Source of the DNA: Clostridia bacterium
GTDB taxonomy: Bacteria > Bacillota > Clostridia > Oscillospirales > CAG-272
NCBI GenBank assembly: GCA_900767415.1
Contig: CAAFYZ010000027.1
Location: forward strand, 1-38,950
DNA: 38,950 bases
Direction of reading: 5' to 3'
Shown: piece after piece, positions 1 to 7,484 of the stretch
Numbering within the stretch: position 1 is the first letter of the stretch
Layout: each line of letters starts with the position of its first letter
Notes under the pieces: generated by a model
What the model saw: the letters and a program-made list of their open reading frames with translations, nothing else
Told to the model about the DNA's origin: nothing
Databases searched by the model: none
Position numbers and translations under genes: made by a program

Positions 1-699
1 CTTTGCAAGAAGATCCTCGACGAAAAGCAGTACCTCTCGAAGAAGGCGGTCTGGATCTTCGGCGGCGACGGCTGGGCATACGATATCGGCTTCGGCGGTC
101 TCGACCACGTCCTCGCATCGGGTGAAGACGTCAACGTCATGGTCTTCGATACCGAGGTATATTCCAATACCGGCGGACAGGCGTCCAAGGCGTCGAACAT
201 CGGTCAGGTCGCACAGTTCGCGGCAGCCGGTAAGGCGATCGCGAAGAAGAACCTCGCCGAGATCGCGATGTCCTACGGCTACATCTACGTGGCACAGGTC
301 GCGATGGGTGCGGATATGTCCCAGACGCTGAAAGCCATGGCGGAGGCCGAGGCATATCACGGTCCTTCCCTCATCATCGGCTACGCTCCCTGCGAGATGC
401 ACTCGATCAAGGGCGGCATGGCGAACTGCCAGGCAGAGATGAAGAAGGCGGTCGACGACGGCTACTGGCATATGTTCCGCTTCAATCCCGCGCTGAAGGC
501 AGAGGGCAAGGATCCCTTCATCCTCGACTCCAAGGAGCCGACCGGAAGCTACCTTGACTTCATCAACGGCGAAGCACGTTACACGCGTCTTGCACAGGCA
601 TTCCCCGAGAGAGCGAAAGTCCTCTTCGAGAAGGCGGAAGAGACTGCCAAGGCGAAGTACGAGAGACTGAAGAAACTCGTAGAGTTCTACAACAACTGA
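1..699 (+). CDS. nifJ: Pyruvate:ferredoxin (flavodoxin) oxidoreductase, C-terminal part
   Basis: The reading frame is open from the first base, so the gene is cut by the window edge; about 232 C-terminal residues remain. They correspond to the thiamine-diphosphate-binding domain of PFOR: GDGWAYDIGFGGLDHVLASG near the start, followed by DTEVYSNTGGQASKAS, which carries the Mg/ThDP-binding pattern, then YGYIYVAQVAMGAD and PSLIIGYAPCEMHSI. The tail LDSKEPTGSY is typical of the family. The enzyme oxidises pyruvate with CoA to acetyl-CoA and CO2 and reduces ferredoxin in the cytoplasm, a central step of anaerobic metabolism. The N-terminal domains and the 2x[4Fe-4S] ferredoxin domain lie outside the window, so completeness cannot be judged. 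A strong hairpin terminator follows 21 bases after the stop, so this gene ends its transcription unit. Identity is very secure. Confidence 0.97.
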   Translation, partial: LCKKILDEKQYLSKKAVWIFGGDGWAYDIGFGGLDHVLASGEDVNVMVFDTEVYSNTGGQASKASNIGQVAQFAAAGKAIAKKNLAEIAMSYGYIYVAQVAMGADMSQTLKAMAEAEAYHGPSLIIGYAPCEMHSIKGGMANCQAEMKKAVDDGYWHMFRFNPALKAEGKDPFILDSKEPTGSYLDFINGEARYTRLAQAFPERAKVLFEKAEETAKAKYERLKKLVEFYNN

Positions 700-720
700 T
701 CCGGGACGTCCCGGACACCA

Positions 721-754
721 CCGCCCCCGCGGCATACCGCGGGGGCGGTTTTTT
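721..754 (+). terminator. Rho-independent terminator after nifJ
   Basis: A perfect 12-bp GC stem (721-732 with 737-748), a four-base loop CATA and a run of six T form a classic intrinsic terminator 21 bases after the nifJ stop. Confidence 0.95.
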
Positions 755-880
755 CGGGTGGGGGTGTTATAAAAAACGGGAGTTTCGGAGAAGGCGGATT
801 CACAAAAACGAGGACGGCGTGCGAAAAGGCATCGCGATCCGTAAAATTTTGATTCTCCCCTTTCTTTTTTGTCCCTCTTA

Positions 881-889
881 TGATATAAT
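881..889 (+). promoter_or_regulatory. Extended -10 promoter for the U32-maf-nth-rnmV operon
   Basis: TGATATAAT, an extended -10 box (TG at 881-882, TATAAT at 884-889), lies 34 bases before the U32 start codon. The -35 region at 17 bp spacing (TTTCTT) matches poorly, which is common for extended -10 promoters. Confidence 0.55.
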
Positions 890-923
890 AAAGAAAACAA
901 ATTCCGCGTCGAAAGGAGACTTT

Positions 924-2936
924 ATGCGAAGAAAAAGCGAACTGCCCGAACTGCTCGCGCCTGCCGGCTCTGCCGAGGCGCTGTACGCCGCCGTGGCGGC
1001 GGGGGCGGACGCCGTGTATCTCGGCGGGAAGTCTTTCGGCGCACGCGCCTTTGCGAAGAATTTCGACGCCGAGGCACTCGCCGACGCGGTGCGCTATGCG
1101 CATCTATGCGGCGTGCGGGTGTACGTGACCGTCAACGTGCTGATTTACGACCGCGAGAGGGAAGAGGCGCTCGCCTATTGTGCCGACCTCTACCGTATGG
1201 GGGTCGATGCCGTGATTATCACGGACGTCGGTCTGATCCGCGAGGTGCGGGAGAGAATCCCGGGGCTGGAACTTCACGCCTCGACGCAGATGTCTCTCCA
1301 TAACAGCGCGGGCGTGCGCTTTGCCGCCTCGCTCGGTATGACGCGCGCCGTCGTGGCGCGGGAGCTTCCGCTCTCCGATATTCGCCGTGTGGTGGAAGAG
1401 TCTCCGCTCGAAATCGAAGTTTTCCTGCACGGCGCGCTTTGCGTCTCTCATTCGGGGCAGTGCCTGTTTTCTTCTCTTGTCGGGGGACGGAGCGGGAATC
1501 GCGGCGAGTGCGCTCAGCCCTGCCGCCTGCCGTATAACGGCGGGAAGTACCCCCTTTCTCTCTCGGACCTCTGCCTTGCGGGGCATATCCGCGCGCTGTG
1601 CGAGAGCGGCGTTGCGTCTTTGAAGATCGAGGGGCGCATGAAGTCGCCCGATTACGTTTACCGCGTGACAAGACAGTACCGTATGCTTCTCGACGAGATG
1701 CGGGACGCGACGGAAAAAGAACTTTCCGCCCTTGCCCGCGTCTTCTCCCGTTCGGGGGCGACGGACGGCTATTTTGTCGGACACCCCGAAAAGAAGATGA
1801 CCGGCGTGCGCACCGCAGAGGATAAAGAGGCGACGAAATCTCTCGGGGAGATAACCTTCGCCCCTGTCCGCACCCCCGTACACGCGAGTGCGACGTTCCG
1901 TCTCGGAGAGCCGTGCGAAATGACGATTGTCGGAGAGAAGGGGAGCGTGACCGTGTACGGCGACTTTCCGACAAAAGCACAGAATTCGCCGCTGAACTCT
2001 GCCGATTTGACAACAAGACTTTGCAAATTCGGCAATACTTATCTGGATTTGTCGCCAAATGATCTGAAAATCACCGTGGAGGAGGGAATCAATCTCCCGC
2101 CCTCTGCGATCAACGCGCTCCGCCGCACCGCGGCGGAGGCGTACGAAAATACCGCGCGGGAATTTACCCTTCCCGAAAGAAAAGAAGAGAGCGCACCGCA
2201 CGGGGAGACCGAACCTTTTACCTCCGCGCTCTTCTTCTCGGCAAAGATTGCCGGAGAGGTCGGAGACGCCCTCGGCGATTTTGACGCCGTGTTCGTTCCC
2301 CTCTTCTCCTATGGCGAGGGGAGTATTGCAAACGGCGTGTATCTGCCCCCCGTCGTCTTCGATCACGAGTGGGAGAGCGTGCGGGGCGCGGTGCGCGCGG
2401 CGGCGGAGAAGGGGGCGCGCTATGCCCTCGTCGGCAACCCCTCCGCCCTCGAACTTCTCGAAGGAACGCCGCTTGTGCCGATCGGAGATTTTCGCCTGAA
2501 TATTACAAACGGGGCGAGCGACCGCCTGTTTCGGGAGCGCGGGGTCGTGCACCGGATTCTCTCGCCCGAGCTGACCCTCCCGATGGCACGGGACATCGGC
2601 GGCGGGGAGATCGTCTACGGGCGGATCCCCTTGATGTTGACCGAGCGGTGCTTCGTCCGTGAGAACGGCGGGTGCGACCTGTGCGGGAACTTCTCCTTTA
2701 CCGACCGCATGGGGAAAAAATTCCCCGTCCTGCGGGAATATCCGCACCGCAATCTGATTTTCAATTCCGTCCCGACCTACATGGGGGACAGGAAGGCGGA
2801 ACTTGCCGCCGCGAAGATCCGACACTTCCATTTTCTCTTCACGGTCGAAAAGGCGGAGGAGGTGCGCCGCGTTCTCTCGGCGTTCTCCCGCGGGGCGTCT
2901 TTGCCCTGTGAGGTGCGCAGGATCCGCGCAAAATGA
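924..2936 (+). CDS. Peptidase U32 family protein, long RlhA-like form with DUF3656 region
   Basis: A 670-residue protein. The N-terminal U32 domain starts LPELLAPAGS and carries the family signature around residues 165-200: EVFLHGALC, SGQC and GECAQPC, with Cys173, Cys180, Cys196 and Cys200. Residues about 370-450 resemble the DUF3656 (collagenase-like) region, and a second Cys pair lies at 584 and 587 (CDLC). The long form with DUF3656 is the architecture of E. coli RlhA, which hydroxylates 23S rRNA C2501; shorter U32 relatives (TrhP) hydroxylate tRNA U34. An RNA-hydroxylation role is therefore more likely than proteolysis, but the target is inferred. The start at 924 is chosen because AAAGGAG (912-918) precedes it; an upstream ATG in frame at 819 lies before the promoter. 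First gene of an operon with maf, 73 bases downstream. Confidence 0.88.
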   Translation: MRRKSELPELLAPAGSAEALYAAVAAGADAVYLGGKSFGARAFAKNFDAEALADAVRYAHLCGVRVYVTVNVLIYDREREEALAYCADLYRMGVDAVIITDVGLIREVRERIPGLELHASTQMSLHNSAGVRFAASLGMTRAVVARELPLSDIRRVVEESPLEIEVFLHGALCVSHSGQCLFSSLVGGRSGNRGECAQPCRLPYNGGKYPLSLSDLCLAGHIRALCESGVASLKIEGRMKSPDYVYRVTRQYRMLLDEMRDATEKELSALARVFSRSGATDGYFVGHPEKKMTGVRTAEDKEATKSLGEITFAPVRTPVHASATFRLGEPCEMTIVGEKGSVTVYGDFPTKAQNSPLNSADLTTRLCKFGNTYLDLSPNDLKITVEEGINLPPSAINALRRTAAEAYENTAREFTLPERKEESAPHGETEPFTSALFFSAKIAGEVGDALGDFDAVFVPLFSYGEGSIANGVYLPPVVFDHEWESVRGAVRAAAEKGARYALVGNPSALELLEGTPLVPIGDFRLNITNGASDRLFRERGVVHRILSPELTLPMARDIGGGEIVYGRIPLMLTERCFVRENGGCDLCGNFSFTDRMGKKFPVLREYPHRNLIFNSVPTYMGDRKAELAAAKIRHFHFLFTVEKAEEVRRVLSAFSRGASLPCEVRRIRAK

Positions 2937-3009
2937 GAAGACAGACGGAGAGTTTCAGAAACTCCCGCAGAACGAAGAAAAGGAAACAGAAAGGTCGAAA
3001 AGGACGGAA

Positions 3010-3588
3010 ATGAAACTGATTCTTGCCTCCGGCTCTCCGCGCAGAAAAGAGATTCTCGGCGCGGCGGGCTATGAATTTACGGTATGTACGGCAGACGTCG
3101 ACGAGACGCTCCCCCGCGGTATGTCCGCGATCGAAGGGGTGCGCCTGCTCGCCGTCCGCAAGGGAGACGCCGTCTGCGCCCGCATCGGCGACGACCTCCC
3201 CGTCCTCTCGGCGGACACGCTGGTCGAACTGGACGGCAGAAAACTCGGCAAGCCGCAAAACGAAGAAGACGCCGCACGGATGCTCCGTGCCCTGTCGGGG
3301 CGCGCCCACGCGGTGGATACCGGGGTCGCGGTGCATTACAGAGGACGCACCGTCTCCGCCGTTGCGACGACAAGGGTCGTCTTCCGCACGCTCACCGAAG
3401 AAGAGATCGCGGCATACGTCGCGAGCGGCGAGCCGATGGATAAGGCGGGAGCGTATGCCATTCAGGGACTCGGCGGCGCGCTCGTCGCGGGGTTCGACGG
3501 GGATATGGACACGGTCGTCGGACTGTCCATGCGGACGGTAAAGCACCTGCTCGACGAGGTCACGGAGGGGTCTTCCGATGACGCGTGA
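3010..3588 (+). CDS. maf: Maf family nucleotide pyrophosphatase
   Basis: A 192-residue protein of normal family length. It begins MKLILASGSPRRKEIL, the Maf N-terminal signature with the SxSxRR motif, followed by DVDET (residues 29-33), SADTLVEL with catalytic-type Asp69, and GKPQ with ALSGRAHAVDTGV. Maf proteins hydrolyse non-canonical or modified nucleoside triphosphates, or dTTP and UTP, to monophosphates, and are linked to house-cleaning and septum control. The substrate class (YhdE or YceF type) is not settled by eye. The start at 3010 fits the family N-terminus, though its ribosome-binding site (GGACGG) is weak, suggesting coupling to the upstream U32 gene. Its last 11 bases overlap the start of nth, so the two are translationally coupled. 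Confidence 0.93.
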   Translation: MKLILASGSPRRKEILGAAGYEFTVCTADVDETLPRGMSAIEGVRLLAVRKGDAVCARIGDDLPVLSADTLVELDGRKLGKPQNEEDAARMLRALSGRAHAVDTGVAVHYRGRTVSAVATTRVVFRTLTEEEIAAYVASGEPMDKAGAYAIQGLGGALVAGFDGDMDTVVGLSMRTVKHLLDEVTEGSSDDA

Positions 3589-4297
3589 AGAGAAAAAAGC
3601 CCGTCTCGGCGCGATCGTCGCACGGCTGAAAGAGGTTTATCCCGACGCGACCTGCGCCCTGGAATACGAGGGCGACCCGTGGCGTCTTCTCGTTATGGGA
3701 CGGCTGTCCGCACAGTGTACCGACGCGAGAGTAAACATCGTATGTAAAGAATTATTTGCAAAATACCCGAATGCGAAAGCCATGGCGGCGGGAAACCTTG
3801 CCGAGATCGAAGAAATCGTCAAGCCGTGCGGACTATATCGCGTGAAGACGGAGAATATCCGCGACGCCTCCCGTCTTCTGGTGGACGGATACGGCGGGGA
3901 ACTCCCCGACACGATGGAAGCGCTGCTCACCTTTCCCGGCGTCGGGCGCAAGATCGCCAATCTTTTGCTCGGCGACGTGTTCGGAAAGCCGGCGGTCGTC
4001 TGCGACACGCACTGTATCCGCATCTGCGGCAGGTTCGGAATGTATCCCGAAAAAGAGAAGAACCCCGAGAAGATCGAAAAGATTCTCACGGCACTGATCG
4101 ACCCCGCGGAGGGCAGCGATTTCTGTCATCGGATCGTATGGTTCGGGCGGGAGACCTGTACCGCCCGCGCACCGAAGTGCACGGCGTGCCCCCTTGCCGA
4201 CCTGTGCGAAAAGCACCGGAAAGAGAGCGAAAAGAAAAAGGCGGGCGAGGCGTCGCGCAAAAACCGCGAAAGCGAAGAGCGGGAGACGCCCCGATGA
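3578..4297 (+). CDS. nth: Endonuclease III, base-excision repair DNA glycosylase/AP lyase
   Basis: A 239-residue HhH-GPD protein that removes oxidised pyrimidines and nicks at abasic sites. Visible features in order: LSAQCTDARVN (residues 43-53) matching the family LSAQxTD motif; the helix-hairpin-helix FPGVGRKIANLL with catalytic Lys125; VCDTHCIRI with catalytic Asp143; and the [4Fe-4S] loop C-x6-C-x2-C-x5-C at Cys194, 201, 204 and 210. The tail after residue 210 is about 29 residues of charged, Lys/Glu-rich sequence beyond the usual end of the family. GGAGGGG (3564-3570) lies within the end of maf and decides the start at 3578. The stop overlaps the rnmV start as ATGA. Confidence 0.96.
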   Translation: MTREEKKARLGAIVARLKEVYPDATCALEYEGDPWRLLVMGRLSAQCTDARVNIVCKELFAKYPNAKAMAAGNLAEIEEIVKPCGLYRVKTENIRDASRLLVDGYGGELPDTMEALLTFPGVGRKIANLLLGDVFGKPAVVCDTHCIRICGRFGMYPEKEKNPEKIEKILTALIDPAEGSDFCHRIVWFGRETCTARAPKCTACPLADLCEKHRKESEKKKAGEASRKNRESEERETPR

Positions 4298-4902
4298 GAA
4301 AACCGCACATCTCCCTCCCCATTATTGTGGAGGGAAAATACGATAAAAACACCCTGTCCCAGATCGTGGACGCGCACATTCTGCCGACCGACGGCTTTTC
4401 CGTCTTCCGCGCGAAGGAAAAGCAGGCGTACCTTCGCCGCGTGTGCGAAGCGCACGGCGCGATCCTCCTCACCGACTCGGACGGCGGCGGCAGGCAGATC
4501 CGCTCCTTCCTTACGGGAATTTTGCCGAAGGAAAAAATCCATTCGGTCTATATCCCGAAGATCGAGGGGAAGGAAAAACGAAAAGCCAAAGCGGGGAAGG
4601 CGGGGACGCTCGGCGTCGAAGGGATGCCCCCTGACGTACTTCTTGCCCTCTTGTCTCCCTTTTTCGACGGGACGGTAAAAGAAGAGAAAACCCCCGTCAC
4701 GATGCTCGACCTGTACGAAGACGGACTTTCGGGCGGGAGCAGAGCAAAGGAAAAGCGCGCGGCGCTCTGCCGCCTGTGCGGTTTCCCCGACGATCTGACG
4801 ACGCACGCCCTGCTCGAAGGGCTGAACCTTTTTTTCTCCGCGGAAGAATACAAAGAAAAGGTCGCCCTGCTGAAAAAAGAAGAATCGGAAGAAAACCCGT
4901 AA
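4294..4902 (+). CDS. rnmV: Ribonuclease M5, 5S rRNA maturation
   Basis: A 202-residue Toprim-domain protein. The N-terminal motif PIIVEGKYDKNTL carries the Toprim Glu13, and LLTDSDGGGRQIR carries the DxD pair Asp61 and Asp63. The middle and C-terminal parts (GTLGVEGMPPDVLLALL) match the RNase M5 family, which trims both ends of 5S rRNA precursors in Firmicutes together with protein L18. The start overlaps the nth stop by four bases (ATGA), so translation is coupled. In many Firmicutes rnmV is followed by ksgA (rsmA); here a strong terminator and a repeat island follow instead, so the gene has another neighbourhood. Confidence 0.92.
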   Translation: MRKPHISLPIIVEGKYDKNTLSQIVDAHILPTDGFSVFRAKEKQAYLRRVCEAHGAILLTDSDGGGRQIRSFLTGILPKEKIHSVYIPKIEGKEKRKAKAGKAGTLGVEGMPPDVLLALLSPFFDGTVKEEKTPVTMLDLYEDGLSGGSRAKEKRAALCRLCGFPDDLTTHALLEGLNLFFSAEEYKEKVALLKKEESEENP

Positions 4903-4947
4903 AACCGACGGATATGCAAAGAAAAGTGTGCATATCCGTCGGTTTTT
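4903..4947 (+). terminator. Strong terminator after rnmV
   Basis: A perfect stem of about 16 bp (4903-4918 with 4929-4944) with a ten-base loop runs into five T. It begins right at the rnmV stop codon. The A-rich 5' side also gives T-rich sequence on the minus strand, so it may act in both directions. Confidence 0.93.
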
Positions 4948-5149
4948 ATCGGGATCGAAACTTCGTAAAGTCAAAATTTCACAATTCGGAAGGAAGAATT
5001 ATAAATTCAGAATGGAATGATTTTTTCTCCGACAAGGTCAAAGTTTGTGGTGGCGTGCAAAAGAGGAAAACGCTTCCGTCTCGGTCGCCCGACAAGGTCG
5101 GATTTCACCGCGGCGCGCAAAAGAGGATATACCGCCGTATTTCGTACCG

Positions 5150-5338
5150 TGTAGGGGTCGGCGCCCTCGACGACCCGTTACGAAAAGGTGGCGATTTGCG
5201 TTATCGGGAGGTTGTTTTTCGTATTGCCCATAGGGGTGACCGTCGCTCGTCCCCTGCGATGAAAAGGGGGTGAAAGTTCCTCAAAAAGCGTATGTGTCAG
5301 ACAAAGCGAACGGGTCGTCGAGGGCGCCGACCCCTACA
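5150..5338. repeat. Perfect 30-bp inverted repeat with 129-base spacer
   Basis: Bases 5150-5179 and 5309-5338 are exact reverse complements. Each arm is itself a small hairpin (GGGTCG at 5155-5160 with CGACCC at 5171-5176). The arms begin TGTAGGGGTCGG, a sequence style typical of small dispersed elements in clostridial genomes (my recollection, not checked). No transposase is encoded between the arms, so a MITE-like element is possible. Confidence 0.85.
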
Positions 5339-5446
5339 AATGAGAGAAACGTTTCCGCCTCGATGGTTCGTTTTCCGAAATAATGCGCAAGGGTGGGCAA
5401 CCGACGGTCGTCCTCACGATTTTTCTTGCCAAAACAATTCTTTCTC

Positions 5447-5560
5447 TCGCCGAAGGCGAATTTCACTTGCCGGAGGCATATTTCACGCGCGGAGCGCATT
5501 TCACCCGACCACAGGTTGGATTTCACCGCGGCACCGCAAGGTGACGCCTGCGGCGCGGGC
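5447..5560. repeat. Array of mini-hairpins spaced by ATTTCAC
   Basis: Four short stem-loops follow one another: TCGCC-GAA-GGCGA (5447-5459), TGCC-GGA-GGCA (5468-5478), GCGC-GGA-GCGC (5487-5497) and CCGACC-ACA-GGTTGG (5505-5519). Each is followed directly by ATTTCAC. Two more hairpins without the spacer word come next (5532-5543 and 5545-5555). Stems differ in sequence but loops are mostly purine-rich trinucleotides. Confidence 0.8.
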
Positions 5561-5629
5561 GAAAGCGAGAAAAATTCAAAAGTTAGGCGTGAAAACTTTC
5601 TTTTCGTTCATAATTTATTTATATATATA

Positions 5630-5638
5630 TGATATAAT
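5630..5638 (+). promoter_or_regulatory. Extended -10 promoter for the Gld-like ABC operon
   Basis: TGATATAAT (TG at 5630-5631, TATAAT at 5633-5638) in a very AT-rich stretch, 114 bases before the ATPase start. No good -35 box at 17 bp. The leader carries a GC hairpin (CCCGC with GCGGG, about 5652-5672). Confidence 0.55.
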
Positions 5639-5752
5639 TAAAAACAACTTTCCCGCAGGCGTCGCCCGCGGGAGAAAATTCTGAAAGGACGAGCCGCAGG
5701 ACAGGATGCACGACATTCGGCACATCCGATGGGCATCGGCTCGGGAAAACAC

Positions 5753-6703
5753 ATGATACAGGCAGAACATCTGGTAAAACGCTACGGTTCCAACTACGCG
5801 CTGAACGATATTTCCTTCACGATCGGAGAAGGAGAGATCGTCGGTCTTCTCGGACCGAACGGCGCAGGGAAGAGCACCGCGATGAATATTCTGACGGGCT
5901 ACCTCGCCCCCACGTCGGGACGGGCACTGGTGGACGGGCGCGATATTTCCGAATATCCCGCCGAGGTCAAGCGCATGATCGGCTTCCTTCCCGAACAGCC
6001 GCCCGTCTATCCCGATATGACCGTGAAGGAATATCTGGATTTCGTTTACGATCTCAAGGGCTGTACCTTCCCGCGGGAGGCGCACCTCTCGGAGGTCATG
6101 GCGGTTACCCGCACGCAGGATGTGCAAAACCGTCTGATCGGCAATCTCTCGAAGGGTTACCGTCAGCGCGTCGGTATCGCCGAGGCACTCGTCGGAGATC
6201 CGAAGATCATCATTTTCGACGAGCCGACGGTCGGTCTTGACCCGAAGCAGATTCTCGAAGTTCGGAACCTGATGCGCACCCTTGCGAAAAAGCATACCGT
6301 CATTCTTTCGACGCACATTCTCGCCGAGGCGCAGGCGGTGTGCGAGCGGATCATCATCATCAACCGCGGCAAGATCGTCGCGGACGCGAAGACGGACGAG
6401 ATGACCCGCACGATCGAGGGCGGCTACCGCCTCGAAGTGAAGATCCTCGGACCGGAGAAAGAAGTTGCCGCCGCTCTTTCGAAGATTTCGGGCGTCGGGA
6501 ACGTGGAAGCGACGGGCGAGCGCGACGCGGGTGCGTTCCGCTATCTCATCGACACGAAGGGGGGCGCGGATATCCGCCGCGACGTCTTCCGCCTCTGCTG
6601 TGAAAAAAATTATCCGCTCCTCGGCATGAGTGCCGCGGGGACGGACCTCGAGAGCGTCTTTATCCGCCTTGTGGACCGGGCGGACGCCGCCGCGAAGGGC
6701 TGA
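5753..6703 (+). CDS. ABC transporter ATP-binding protein, GldA-like (ABC-2 type)
   Basis: A 316-residue ATPase. Walker A GPNGAGKS (residues 34-41), Q-loop Gln82, signature NLSKGYRQR (131-139), Walker B KIIIFDEP (151-158) and H-loop His188 are all intact. The C-terminal 100 residues form the extra domain seen in ABC-2 ATPases of the GldA/CcmA/DrrA group. It powers the membrane complex built by the next genes. The start at 5753 gives MIQAEHLVKRYG, the usual N-terminus, with a weak GGGA site before it; an in-frame ATG at 5729 would add eight residues. The context (permease, two GldG-like proteins, DUF4340) marks it as the Gld-like family, not a drug exporter. The substrate is unknown. Confidence 0.93.
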   Translation: MIQAEHLVKRYGSNYALNDISFTIGEGEIVGLLGPNGAGKSTAMNILTGYLAPTSGRALVDGRDISEYPAEVKRMIGFLPEQPPVYPDMTVKEYLDFVYDLKGCTFPREAHLSEVMAVTRTQDVQNRLIGNLSKGYRQRVGIAEALVGDPKIIIFDEPTVGLDPKQILEVRNLMRTLAKKHTVILSTHILAEAQAVCERIIIINRGKIVADAKTDEMTRTIEGGYRLEVKILGPEKEVAAALSKISGVGNVEATGERDAGAFRYLIDTKGGADIRRDVFRLCCEKNYPLLGMSAAGTDLESVFIRLVDRADAAAKG

Positions 6704-6763
6704 TCGCCTTTTCGGGAAATTCATAAACACAATGCGCCCTCGGGCGACAGAATGGAGATTTTC

Positions 6764-7471
6764 ATGCTTGCTATTTACAAAAAAGAACTGCGCACCTATT
6801 TTACGAGTGCGATAGGGTATGTCTTCCTCGTGATTTTCCTCGCCGTCGGCGGGGCGATCTTCTGCCTCAGTACGATCTATTCGATGTCGGCGTCGGTCAC
6901 GAACTTTTATACCTATATGATGCTTTTCTCCGCGGTCATGCTCCCGATTCTGACGATGAAGTCTTTCAGCGAAGAACGGAAGATCCGGACAGAACAGCTT
7001 CTTCTGACCTCTCCCGTCTCTCTTACCGGCATGGTACTCGGGAAGTTTTTCGCCGCGTTCACGATGTTCGCGGGGGCACTTTTCGTCTGCTCGCTCTACT
7101 TCCTCTTCCTGACGCCTTACGCCGCCATCAAGTTCTCTCTTCTTTTCTGTAACCTCATCGCCCTGCTTCTTGTCGGTATGACCTTCATCGCCATCGGCAT
7201 GTTCGTCTCTTCCCTGACGGAGAATCAGCTTGCCGCCGCGGTCGGCACGATGGCGATCCTGCTCGTCCTTCTTGCCGTCGGACTGCTGAATCAGCTGATC
7301 GGCGCGTACTGGCTCCGCTTTCTGATCGGGTCGGTTTCGATCTTCACGAGATTCCAGACCTTTACCAACGGCTACTTCGATCTCGCCTCTCTTTTCTACT
7401 ACCTCACGGTGTGCGCGGTCTTCCTTTATCTGACGGTGCGTGTCTATGACCGCCGCCGTCACAACGGCTGA
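6764..7471 (+). CDS. ABC-2 permease, GldF-like
   Basis: A 235-residue membrane protein with about six hydrophobic segments. The N-terminus MLAIYKKELRTYFTSAIGYV, the cytoplasmic motif SFSEERKIRTEQLLLTSPVS and the following helices are typical of the GldF-like ABC-2 permease family. It should form the transmembrane channel for the ATPase encoded 60 bases upstream. GGAG at 6754-6757 supports the start at 6764; an ATG at 6752 would place the start before that site. The next gene starts 13 bases after the stop. Gld proteins were named for gliding in Bacteroidetes; in Firmicutes the role of this complex is not established. Confidence 0.9.
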   Translation: MLAIYKKELRTYFTSAIGYVFLVIFLAVGGAIFCLSTIYSMSASVTNFYTYMMLFSAVMLPILTMKSFSEERKIRTEQLLLTSPVSLTGMVLGKFFAAFTMFAGALFVCSLYFLFLTPYAAIKFSLLFCNLIALLLVGMTFIAIGMFVSSLTENQLAAAVGTMAILLVLLAVGLLNQLIGAYWLRFLIGSVSIFTRFQTFTNGYFDLASLFYYLTVCAVFLYLTVRVYDRRRHNG

Positions 7472-7484
7472 GCGGGGGCAGGGA

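Larger units (their letters stand above)
4948..5629. repeat. Non-coding repeat island between rnmV and the ABC operon
   Basis: No convincing gene lies in this stretch. It holds the word ATTTCAC six times (4976, 5102, 5460, 5480, 5498, 5520), two imperfect direct copies of a block of about 42 bases (5029-5073 and 5089-5133), a perfect 30-bp inverted repeat (5150-5179 and 5309-5338), and a run of short hairpins at 5447-5560. Open frames here lack ribosome-binding sites and are by-products of the repeats. It looks like one or more small dispersed elements, not coding DNA. Confidence 0.8.

Noticed and set aside
687..1103. A minus-strand open frame across the nifJ terminator
   Set aside because: It overlaps the terminator and the promoter and start of the U32 gene, and has no start signal or family features.
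924..2936. Collagenase or secreted protease function
   Set aside because: There is no signal peptide, and the DUF3656-containing long U32 form is tied to RNA hydroxylation in E. coli; protease naming is historical.
4776..5526. Open frames through the repeat island, one per strand, that both encode GVGALDDP
   Set aside because: The shared peptide comes from the two arms of the 30-bp inverted repeat read in opposite directions; there is no ribosome-binding site and no independent coding sign.
5447..5560. CRISPR-like spacing of ATTTCAC
   Set aside because: The constant word is only seven bases, the spacers are palindromes, not unique foreign sequences, and no cas gene is near.
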